A stretch of DNA of 5,769 nucleotides from positions 1 to 5,769 of the forward strand of contig CALMJO010000279.1 in the NCBI GenBank assembly GCA_937864375.1, in the 5' to 3' direction. The notes beneath the pieces were generated by a model that was given only the letters and a program-made list of their open reading frames with translations, was not told the origin of the DNA and ran no database searches. Both the position numbers and the translations under genes were made by a program. Below, in pieces: positions 1-5,386 of the stretch (position 1 is the first letter of the stretch; the number at the start of each line of letters is the position of its first letter). The stretch comes from an uncultured Spirochaetota bacterium (lineage in GTDB: Bacteria > Spirochaetota > UBA4802 > UBA5368).

Positions 1-627
1 CGTTCCCAGCCCGGGAATGCGCATGCCCAGGACCATCTGGTCGCTCCAGCCGTGATACGCGCCTCCCACCTTGATGATATAATTCTTCCCCGTGAAGCAG
101 CGCGCCGCGCGGATGGCCGCCATGCAGGATTCGGTGCCGCTCGCGAGGCTCCTGAAAAGCTCCACCGAGGGAATGAGCTTCGAGACGAGCTCCGCGACCT
201 TGAGCTCGTACTCGTGGAAGAGCCCGGTCACGGGGCCCGCCTCGCGTATGACCTCGATCACCTTCTCCTGGACCGGAAGGAAGTTGGAGCCCAGGAGCGT
301 GGGCCCGCCCGCCTGGAGGAAATCGGTGTAGCGGTTCCCGTCCACGTCCCAGAGGTATGCGCCGTCGGCCTTCGTTATGGCAAGCGGAAAGGGATAGTTG
401 AACGCGAGGTTGTGCTGAACGCCTCCGGGAATGTACTGTTTCGCGGCATCGGTCATCTTTTTGGAACCCGCGCACCTCGTGTCGAAGTACTTCAGGTATT
501 CATCCATCCTGTCGCGGCGCACCTGGTACATGGGAAGCTCGTTCGCTAGCTTCTTTAAACGCTCAAGTATGCCGGCACTGTCCGGCCAGTTTGAAATCGA
601 GTAGGTCTGCTTCGCTGCCTGTGCCAT
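1..627 (-). CDS. Class III (GSAM-like) PLP-dependent aminotransferase, N-terminal part
   Basis: PLP-dependent fold-type I aminotransferase related to glutamate-1-semialdehyde 2,1-aminomutase; 209 residues are visible and the gene runs off the left edge. Family landmarks in order: IPGGV (66-70), DGAYLWDVDGNRYTDF (88-103), LLGSN (111-115), SGTES (163-167, the PLP-phosphate loop region) followed by AAIRAARCFTGK, and GGAYHGWSD (188-196). The catalytic lysine lies beyond the window. The IPGGV motif falls about 50 residues later than in E. coli HemL, so there is an N-terminal extension. The start is ATG at 627 with AAGGAG seven bases upstream. The gene lies downstream of an FGGY kinase and a class II aldolase on the same strand, which argues for a catabolic aminotransferase rather than a tetrapyrrole-pathway HemL. 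Family assignment is firm; substrate is unknown. Confidence 0.9.
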   Translation of the reverse strand, partial: MAQAAKQTYSISNWPDSAGILERLKKLANELPMYQVRRDRMDEYLKYFDTRCAGSKKMTDAAKQYIPGGVQHNLAFNYPFPLAITKADGAYLWDVDGNRYTDFLQAGGPTLLGSNFLPVQEKVIEVIREAGPVTGLFHEYELKVAELVSKLIPSVELFRSLASGTESCMAAIRAARCFTGKNYIIKVGGAYHGWSDQMVLGMRIPGLGT

Positions 628-677
628 GGGTGTTCTCCTTCATTAGTGTCCGCTCCTCCCCCTTGACGGGGGCCGCT

Positions 678-719
678 CACGGACATCCGTGTCCTTCGCG
701 GCATTCGTACATCCTGTAC
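678..719 (-). repeat. Tandem GGATG-core hairpins
   Basis: Two neighbouring inverted repeats are separated by a short spacer. The first is CACGGA / TCCGTG (678-683 and 686-691), overlapping an alternative GGACA / TGTCC pairing (681-694). The second is GTACA / TGTAC (707-711 and 715-719). Read on the minus strand both carry GGATG at the centre-right of the stem, and they are joined by a GAATGCCGCGAAG-like spacer. The shared core with different but self-complementary flanks suggests stem-preserving divergence of a dispersed repeat unit. Confidence 0.5.
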
Positions 720-779
720 ATCGAGGCCGGGTGGGGGTGGGATGCGTTCAATCACAGTGAGTGCCTCACCCTCCCCTAA

Positions 780-800
780 CCCCTCCCATCAAGGGAGGGG
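780..800. repeat. 8-bp GC-rich inverted repeat
   Basis: CCCCTCCC (780-787) pairs with GGGAGGGG (793-800) across a five-base ATCAA loop. It would form a strong hairpin in RNA from either strand. No run of T follows on either side, so it is not a classical intrinsic terminator; it is better read as part of the composite repeat block. Confidence 0.6.
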
Positions 801-828
801 AATATAAGACGACTAGCTTCCCCTTATG

Positions 829-851
829 GCTCCCCTTTAGTAAAGGGGAGC
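829..851. repeat. Perfect 11-bp inverted repeat downstream of the aldolase gene
   Basis: GCTCCCCTTTA (829-839), a single G, then TAAAGGGGAGC (841-851). It begins about 24 bases past the aldolase stop codon. An additional GGAGCC at 856-861 could pair with GGCTCC at 828-833 instead, giving two mutually exclusive folds. It may stabilise the 3' end of the kinase-aldolase message or attenuate transcription into the aminotransferase gene, but no U-tract supports termination. Confidence 0.6.
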
Positions 852-875
852 TGGCGGAGCCTGAGGGGATTGCCT

Positions 876-1562
876 TTACTGCACGTTCTTCTTCGCGATC
901 TCGGCGTCCTGGGTGGCGCGCATGACCTGGTTTAACAGGTCCTGCACTTCGTCCGGGAGCACGGTGACGGGCTTCCCCGTGGAAAGTGCGAAGTAGTAGA
1001 CCTTCGCGCTCTTTTCCAGGAGCTCCGCATTCCGGCGCGCCTTCGCGAGGGTGGGCGCGAGGGAAAGCGCGCCGTGGTTCTGTAAAATATAGCAGTTCGC
1101 GCGGTTTCCCAGCCTGCTTTCGACGTTTGCCAGGAGCTGTGCGCTCCCGGAAAGCCCGTAGGGCACCACCTCGACGAGCGTGCCGATTGCGTTCGCCGCC
1201 TCGTCGAAGAGCGCGGGGATGGGCGTGTTGATGAGCGAAAAGACGCTCGCGTAGATCTGATGGGTGTGCACCACCGCGCCCACGTCCATCCTGTTTTTAT
1301 AGACGGCGATGTGCATGGGCGTCTCCATGGACGGGGCGTAGTGCGCCTCGCCCTGGGGCTTCAGGTCAAAGTCAACCACGCAGATGTCGTCCGACGACAT
1401 CACGCCATACTCCACCTGCGAGGGCGTGACCGCGACGAGCCCGGTGCCCGGGATGCGCATGGAGACGTTCCCCCCTGTTCCCTGCACGTACCCGTCACGC
1501 ACAAGCCCAATGATGCACTCGTAGACCATGTGCTTGTATTCAGCGTATTTACCGTTTGCCAT
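876..1562 (-). CDS. Class II aldolase / epimerase family protein (fuculose-phosphate aldolase-like)
   Basis: A 228-residue zinc enzyme of the AraD/FucA superfamily, the usual full length. Visible features: GTGGNVSMR (28-36) and TPSQVEYGVM (46-55), matching the substrate-phosphate binding segments; SMETPMH with Glu80; VVHTHQ with His99 and His101; and QNHGA with His163. The three histidines match the zinc ligands. Glu80 occupies the position of the catalytic Glu73 of L-fuculose-1-phosphate aldolase, where ribulose-5-phosphate 4-epimerase AraD has Asp; this favours an aldolase (retro-aldol cleavage of a phosphorylated ketose, possibly giving DHAP plus an aldehyde). The segment around FucA Tyr113 reads PALFDEAA and lacks the tyrosine, so L-fuculose is not assured. 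Start is ATG at 1562 with GGGGAG six bases upstream, 11 bp after the kinase stop, so the two are almost certainly co-transcribed. A longer upstream reading frame overlaps the kinase and is rejected. Confidence 0.92.
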   Translation of the reverse strand: MANGKYAEYKHMVYECIIGLVRDGYVQGTGGNVSMRIPGTGLVAVTPSQVEYGVMSSDDICVVDFDLKPQGEAHYAPSMETPMHIAVYKNRMDVGAVVHTHQIYASVFSLINTPIPALFDEAANAIGTLVEVVPYGLSGSAQLLANVESRLGNRANCYILQNHGALSLAPTLAKARRNAELLEKSAKVYYFALSTGKPVTVLPDEVQDLLNQVMRATQDAEIAKKNVQ

Positions 1563-1573
1563 CGCCTTCTCCC

Positions 1574-3190
1574 CTATTTCTCGACCGCATCCCCGTTCAG
1601 GGCGCGGAAGAGCTTCGCGTTTTTTTCGTAAAGTTTCGTGAACACCTGAAACTGCCTGTCGTACATCGCCTTGTGCTCCTTCCGCGGCTCGTACGTTTTC
1701 ACCGCCGGCACGAGGCTGTGCGCGTCCTCGAACGACTTCATGATTCCCAGCCCCACCGCGCACACGACCGAGGCGCCTATGGTTCCCGCGTTCACGCAGT
1801 TGTCGATGGTTTCGATCCTCCGCCCGGTGACGTCGGCCATGATCTGGCACCCCACCCGGCTCCTGGCGCCGCCGCCCACGAAGCGCAGGCTCTCGCGGTA
1901 GGGAATCTTCTTTTCCATGGCCTCGAGCATCCACCGCTTGTGATAGGCCATGCCCTCGAGCACCGAGCGGATCATCTGGCGTTTCCCGGTGGTAAGGCTC
2001 AGGTTGAAGAACATGCCGCGGCTGTAAGGGTCCTCGCGCGGCGAGCGGTTGCCGTGGAGCCAGGGAGTGAAGATCACGCCGCCCGAGCCGGGAGGCGTCC
2101 CTTCCATCACCTTGTTCAGGTAATCGAAGAGCGACTCGTACTCCTGGTTCTTTTCGCACACGTGCTGAGCCTCCAGGTACACGCCGATCTCGTCGAGCGC
2201 CAGGTGGTCGCGCACCCATTTGAGGCAGGCCCCCGAGGTCTCCTGTTCGGCTACATAGTTATATACGCCGGGGACCGCTCCCAGGATGGAGGCGATGAAG
2301 TTCCCCACATCCACCATGCGCTTGTCCACGTTCGAGACCACCCAGCCGGAGGTCCCCACGTAGATGTGGGTGTCGTGGACCTTTGTGCATCCGGCGCCGA
2401 TCTGCGTGAGCGGCACGTCGCCCCCTCCCCCGAACACGGGTATCCCCTCGGCGAGTCCCATCTGCGCCGCGGCCTGAGCCGTGAGGCGGCCCACCACGTC
2501 CGTGGAGCGCACCACGGGCGGCAGGTGGTCCATGTTCACGTTGAATGTCTTGCACAGCCCCTTGTGCCACTTGAGCTTGCCGGGGCGCGTGTCGTACAGG
2601 AAGGTGATGTTCGCGGAGTCCTGCGTCATGCCGAACTTTCCCGTGCAGCGGTGGATGAGGTAGTCCTTGACGTCCAGCCACTTGTGCGCGCGGGCGAAGA
2701 TCTCCGGCTCGTTGTCCTTGACCCAGTGGTACTTGTAGAGCGGGTCCTTCGCGGTCGCGGCGAGCCCGCCGGTGAGGTAGAGCGACTTGAGCACGATGCG
2801 CGCGTTCCATTTTTCGATCCTGATGAGCCCGTTGTAGAGGAAGCGCTCGATCTGCTTCACGGCGCGCCCGTCCATGTAGCTCATGGGATTGCGAAGGGCA
2901 TTCCCCTCCTCGTCCACGAAGATGGAGCCCTGCATCTGCGCGCAGAAGGCCATGCCCTTGATCGCCTTTGGGTCGAGCTTCGTGCGGGCCATGATCGCCT
3001 TCGTCGCGGTGCAGATCGCGTTCCACCAGTCGTCGGCGCGCTGCTCCACGCCGCCGTCGGGCGTCGTATAGAACGGGTATTCGACGAGCCAGGAATCGAC
3101 GAGCTCGATCCTGTCCGCGATGCGGTAAATGCATGACTTGTTGCCGGTGGTGCCCACGTCATGGGTCACGATGCAGGTGGCTTCGCTCAT
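1574..3190 (-). CDS. FGGY-family carbohydrate kinase (xylulokinase-like)
   Basis: A 538-residue ATP-dependent sugar kinase with two actin-like domains, slightly longer than typical (about 500). Motifs: HDVGTTGNK (10-18, phosphate loop 1), PDGGVEQRADDWW (44-56), MDGRA (106-110, substrate side), FGGGGDVPLTQIGAG (253-267) with the probable catalytic base Asp258, YVGTSGWV (277-284, phosphate loop 2), and VGGGARSRVGCQIMADVTGR (438-457), the C-terminal FGGY signature. PWLHGNRSPREDPYSRGMFF (376-395) resembles xylulokinase-type members. The ATG at 3190 is chosen because family members begin just before the DxGTT motif; an AGGAAGG sequence lies about 10 bases upstream. An in-frame extension to 3451 would cross the promoter region and is rejected. 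First gene of the minus-strand cluster with the aldolase. The phosphorylated sugar (xylulose, ribulose or a deoxyketose) cannot be decided. Confidence 0.93.
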   Translation of the reverse strand: MSEATCIVTHDVGTTGNKSCIYRIADRIELVDSWLVEYPFYTTPDGGVEQRADDWWNAICTATKAIMARTKLDPKAIKGMAFCAQMQGSIFVDEEGNALRNPMSYMDGRAVKQIERFLYNGLIRIEKWNARIVLKSLYLTGGLAATAKDPLYKYHWVKDNEPEIFARAHKWLDVKDYLIHRCTGKFGMTQDSANITFLYDTRPGKLKWHKGLCKTFNVNMDHLPPVVRSTDVVGRLTAQAAAQMGLAEGIPVFGGGGDVPLTQIGAGCTKVHDTHIYVGTSGWVVSNVDKRMVDVGNFIASILGAVPGVYNYVAEQETSGACLKWVRDHLALDEIGVYLEAQHVCEKNQEYESLFDYLNKVMEGTPPGSGGVIFTPWLHGNRSPREDPYSRGMFFNLSLTTGKRQMIRSVLEGMAYHKRWMLEAMEKKIPYRESLRFVGGGARSRVGCQIMADVTGRRIETIDNCVNAGTIGASVVCAVGLGIMKSFEDAHSLVPAVKTYEPRKEHKAMYDRQFQVFTKLYEKNAKLFRALNGDAVEK

Positions 3191-3264
3191 GGTGCCGGTC
3201 CCTTCCTGTATGCCGTAGTGCCGTCTCCCGAATCCGGGGCGGTTGAGCCGTCCCTTCGAGGCGG

Positions 3265-3293
3265 AGTATACCTCCCGGAACACGCGGTGTCTT
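3265..3293 (-). promoter_or_regulatory. Candidate sigma-70 promoter of the kinase operon
   Basis: On the minus strand AAGACA (3288-3293) is followed after 17 bases by TATACT (3265-3270). The -10 box matches five of six consensus bases and the -35 matches four. It would start transcription near 3258, leaving a leader of about 70 bases before the kinase ATG at 3190. The spacer contains TCCCGGAAC on the plus strand (3273-3281), a 9-mer that recurs at 3358-3366. Confidence 0.5.
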
Positions 3294-3359
3294 ATCAAAC
3301 CATGACCGATCAAAAATTGAAAGGAGAATACGGGGGGGCCGAGCGGCGCCAGGGCGCTC

Positions 3360-3372
3360 CCGGAACTTCCGG
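3360..3372. promoter_or_regulatory. 13-bp palindrome in the divergent promoter region (possible operator)
   Basis: CCGGAA-C-TTCCGG is a perfect inverted repeat between two divergent promoters, 27 bases upstream of the rightward -35 box. Its left half continues a TCCCGGAAC 9-mer that is repeated inside the leftward promoter spacer. This is the kind of arrangement expected for a repressor or activator site, but no regulator gene is in the window. Confidence 0.3.
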
Positions 3373-3399
3373 TAAAACCGCACCGATCAGCCAAAATTA

Positions 3400-3427
3400 T
3401 TGACACGCCGGCCGCGAATGCTATCCT
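3400..3427 (+). promoter_or_regulatory. Candidate extended -10 sigma-70 promoter of the barrel gene
   Basis: Perfect TTGACA (3400-3405) and TATCCT (3422-3427) are spaced by 16 bases, with TGC immediately before the -10 giving an extended TGn element. Expected start is near 3434, giving a leader of roughly 42 bases before the ATG at 3476. A full-consensus -35 box in such GC-rich DNA makes this the strongest promoter candidate in the window. Confidence 0.65.
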
Positions 3428-3475
3428 GCTTACCGCCTCATCGACACCCAAAAGAAAGTACCGGAAGGAGGTCCC

Positions 3476-4285
3476 ATGTTCCCAGCGAAGAAGGCGACTT
3501 TTGCCGCGCTTATTCTGTTCATGCTCTCATCCGTCCCCGCCTTCTCATGGCCGCTGGGCGTGGGAATAAGCTCCTATTGCTCATTCTGAAACCCCGCCTG
3601 GGCCAAAAACTACGACAACGTGAAGATCGATCCGGCGCTCATGGCGGGCTCGCTGGTCACGCTCACGTTTTTTGAAGATTTCACGATTACCGGCGTGTAC
3701 ATGAGAAGCATCAACAATCCGGGCGCGGGCTATACTTCCACCCCGTCCGGATTCAACGGAACTGTCGAGTTCGACACGAAGGTTACCAGGGAAGAGGGTG
3801 AGATGAACCTCATGTACGCGGTGTCGCGCCACTTCAGGGTCTTCGCCGGTTATAAAACGCAGGCCTACACCGAGACTACGGGGAAGAACGGCATTACGAT
3901 AAACCCTCTTTCCGGCAGCATACCTGACTGGAACAACGAGTTCTGGATCAGCGGACCGGGGGCGGGAATCGCCGTCGTAGTACCCGTTGCGGAACACTTG
4001 AGCGTTTCGGCGAGCACCTCGCTCATTTACCAGTCGATCAGGTACCAGGGGTATTACGTGACCTACATGGGCGTGGTCGGCGGGAATAAAATAACCTACA
4101 ATTACAGCGGCATCGGCAACAATTCCGCGCTCGTGCTCTCATGGAGCCTCCCATCAATCAACACCGTGATCAGCCTGGGCGGCCGGTTCCAGTATTTGCG
4201 GTACATGGCAAAAGGCGACGCGCCCTCGCTCGGGAATGATTACTACTACGGCGTTACGCTTGCGGCGGTGTACTACTTCGAGTAG
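3476..4285 (+). pseudogene. Putative outer-membrane beta-barrel protein gene interrupted by an in-frame TGA
   Basis: The ATG at 3476 follows a near-perfect Shine-Dalgarno AAGGAGGT (3465-3472) and opens a clear Sec signal peptide: lysines at 5-6, hydrophobic core about 8-20, likely cleavage after PAFS (24). TGA occurs at codon 38 (3587-3589), reading SSYCSF-stop-NPAWAKNY. The same frame then stays open for 231 codons to TAG at 4283-4285. That stretch alternates amphipathic strands with short turns (FFEDFT, SRHFR, AEHLS, SINTV) and is rich in Tyr, Ser and Gly, ending VYYFE, as in small outer-membrane barrels. No initiator with a ribosome site exists after the TGA (3620 is an internal GTG). TGG-to-TGA mutation or a base error would explain it best; aromatic residues surround the site. 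Selenocysteine looks unlikely, as I see no convincing hairpin just downstream. Family not recognised. Confidence 0.75.
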
Positions 4286-4308
4286 CGGTATGGGCTAACT
4301 TCTGTCCA

Positions 4309-4340
4309 CGGTCTTGGCGACTCGCGAGTCGCCAAGACCG
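4309..4340. terminator. Perfect 32-bp palindrome between convergent genes (probable bidirectional terminator)
   Basis: CGGTCTTGGCGACTCG (4309-4324) is followed directly by its exact reverse complement (4325-4340), two 16-bp arms with no spacer. It lies 23 bases after the barrel stop and seven bases after the stop of the convergent secreted-protein gene, exactly where a shared terminator is expected. There is no T-run on either side, so it is not a canonical intrinsic terminator; a Rho-dependent or RNA-stabilising role, or a protein-binding site, are alternatives. Confidence 0.55.
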
Positions 4341-4347
4341 CTGCGGG

Positions 4348-5007
4348 TCACTTCATGTACTTCGAGAAATCGGTCGCCTGGACGAACCTGATGTTGTCGG
4401 CGATCATGGCGAGGAGTGCCTCCGGCGTACCGGAGTAATACAGCACCTCGAACTGCCACATCATGTTGTTCACCAGCGCCACCGCCTGGGCGTTGTAATA
4501 GACCTGGTCCTGGTGCTTGCGGTTTTCGATCTCCACGTTCTTCCTGACCAATTTCCGGACGTAGACGTTCACGCCGCCCGCGCTCTGCACGGTCATGGGA
4601 TCGTACACGTAGTCCCCATTGGAGTCCGTTTCCGCCTGCATGTATCCCTGCTGCATCATCTGGACCATCATGGGGAACTGGGCACCCATGAAGCCCGCAG
4701 TGGCCGGATTGGCGGCCAGCACCATTACCTTGAGCTCGGTCTCGTGCCCAAACTTGGGGTAGGCCTCGTTCTTCCTGGTTCCCTGCATGCCCACGACGAG
4801 GAACATGCTCTGGGTCTGGGCAAAGGCGATGTTCTTTCCTTTCACCGTGTAGCCTTTAGGCATAAGGGGCTCCAACTCTTTTGGATAGTTCTTGCTGAGC
4901 CCCTCGGCCATCTTCTGGTACTCGCTCATGTCCATGCCCTGCGCCATGACAATGCAGGGAACGAGGACGAGCATAAAATGGGTGAGAATCTTTTTCGCGG
5001 TGTTCAT
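4348..5007 (-). CDS. Secreted methionine-rich protein of unknown function
   Basis: A 219-residue protein with an N-terminal Sec signal peptide: Lys5-Lys6, hydrophobic core about 8-21, likely cleavage VMA/QG after residue 22. Cys18 in LVPC does not fit a lipobox because proline precedes it, so a soluble periplasmic or secreted product is more likely than a lipoprotein. Methionine is unusually common (21 of 219), concentrated in FPMMVQMMQQGYMQ (111-124), with further MM at 182-183. The rest alternates short beta-like stretches (MFLVVGM, ELKVMVLAA, VNVYVRKLV, WQFEVLYYSG) and ends with a helix-like ALLAMIADNIRFV, suggesting one compact alpha/beta domain. Start is ATG at 5007 with AGGAG seven bases upstream. 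The stop is TGA, just before the palindrome. I do not recognise the family; metal binding by methionines is possible but only a guess. Confidence 0.85.
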   Translation of the reverse strand: MNTAKKILTHFMLVLVPCIVMAQGMDMSEYQKMAEGLSKNYPKELEPLMPKGYTVKGKNIAFAQTQSMFLVVGMQGTRKNEAYPKFGHETELKVMVLAANPATAGFMGAQFPMMVQMMQQGYMQAETDSNGDYVYDPMTVQSAGGVNVYVRKLVRKNVEIENRKHQDQVYYNAQAVALVNNMMWQFEVLYYSGTPEALLAMIADNIRFVQATDFSKYMK

Positions 5008-5027
5008 TAATGTGCTCCTGCTAATAG

Positions 5028-5062
5028 ATTGTAAATAAAACCGGTTCCGAGGTCGCCTTCAA
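5028..5062 (-). promoter_or_regulatory. Weak candidate promoter for the secreted-protein gene
   Basis: On the minus strand an AT-rich stretch ending in TACAAT (5028-5033) lies 20 bases before the start codon, and TTGAAG (5057-5062) lies upstream. The spacing to TACAAT is 23 bases, too long; the overlapping TTTTAT (5035-5040) gives 16 bases but a poorer -10. The AT-rich patch in otherwise GC-rich DNA is the main support. Confidence 0.25.
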
Positions 5063-5093
5063 GGAAAGGGGGATGGGGAGATTTGAAAGGCGA
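5053..5093. repeat. Imperfect inverted repeat upstream of the secreted-protein gene
   Basis: TCGCCTT (5053-5059) pairs exactly with AAGGCGA (5087-5093), and the stem extends through CAA/TTG with one bulged base around a 20-base G-rich loop. The right arm's TTGAAAGGCG recurs at 5354-5363. It overlaps or lies just upstream of the possible promoter, so it could be a regulatory site or a repeat remnant. Confidence 0.35.
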
Positions 5094-5386
5094 TATAAGA
5101 GATGAAAGACCGGTTTAGGGTCCAATGGACTTTTAATCCGTTCAGCTCTTCCGTCTCATAAATCCCGGCCTCTCCATTGCGTTCCTCATTTATACGATCC
5201 GATTTGAGAATCCGGCACCGGCACGCGACGGGAAATCGTTTCACCGACACGAATTTGCATCAAGCATTTTATGAAATAAACGCGCAGCAGGCCGAAACAA
5301 AACCCTGCCCTTATCTCCTCAATCGCCGTTTGTCGTTATCTCTTCAATCCCCCTTGAAAGGCGCCCCCGCAGGAAGCTTCTATTTA
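5094..5386. other. Intergenic region without a credible gene
   Basis: No open frame here has a ribosome site, a recognisable product or plausible composition; the two short frames present (63 and 71 codons) overlap on opposite strands and look random. The DNA appears less GC-rich than the flanking genes. It contains a short GTCCA-A-TGGAC palindrome and, near the permease end, a 17-nt imperfect direct repeat. Confidence 0.5.
5311..5352. repeat. 17-nt imperfect direct repeat, 25-bp period
   Basis: TTATCTCCTCAATCGCC (5311-5327) and TTATCTCTTCAATCCCC (5336-5352) agree at 15 of 17 positions. They lie just downstream of the permease stop and far upstream of the next gene. With only two copies this may be a duplicated protein-binding site, a degenerate repeat or chance. 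Confidence 0.45.

Larger units (their letters stand above)
656..868. repeat. Composite palindromic intergenic repeat region
   Basis: The gap between the aldolase and aminotransferase genes is almost entirely made of short palindromes. From left to right: a CCCCC/GGGGG hairpin (658-672), two adjacent hairpins sharing a GGATG core on the minus strand (678-719), a CCCCTCCC/GGGAGGGG hairpin (780-800) and a perfect 11-bp inverted repeat with a one-base centre (829-851) followed by a second GGAGCC copy (856-861). Such blocks are typical of dispersed, non-coding, REP-like elements. Copies elsewhere in the genome cannot be tested from this window. It probably arrived inside an existing operon; its effect on expression of the aminotransferase is unknown. 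Confidence 0.6.

Noticed and set aside
555..755. A 66-codon frame on the minus strand through the repeat block
   Set aside because: It translates the palindromic repeats and then overlaps the start of the aminotransferase in another frame; not a gene.
656..868. CRISPR array
   Set aside because: The palindromes differ from one another and there is no regular repeat-spacer periodicity.
1563..2219. Upstream extension of the aldolase frame into the kinase gene
   Set aside because: The extension is Arg/Gly-rich out-of-frame translation of the kinase. The ATG at 1562 has its own ribosome site and gives the normal family length.
1556..3136. A 526-codon open frame on the plus strand opposite the kinase gene
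   Set aside because: It is antisense to a clear FGGY kinase. Its product is low-complexity, rich in His, Val and Arg, as expected from the complement of GC-rich codons; it has no domain or ribosome site.
3191..3451. In-frame N-terminal extension of the kinase
   Set aside because: It precedes the usual start of the family by 87 residues and overlaps the likely promoter region.
3587..3640. Selenocysteine insertion at the TGA of the barrel gene
   Set aside because: No convincing SECIS-like stem-loop follows the TGA (only a 3-bp ACG/CGT pairing is visible), and an exported beta-barrel is an unlikely selenoprotein.
4513..5010. A 165-codon plus-strand frame opposite the secreted-protein gene
   Set aside because: It is His/Leu-rich antisense translation. 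The minus-strand frame has a signal peptide and a ribosome site.
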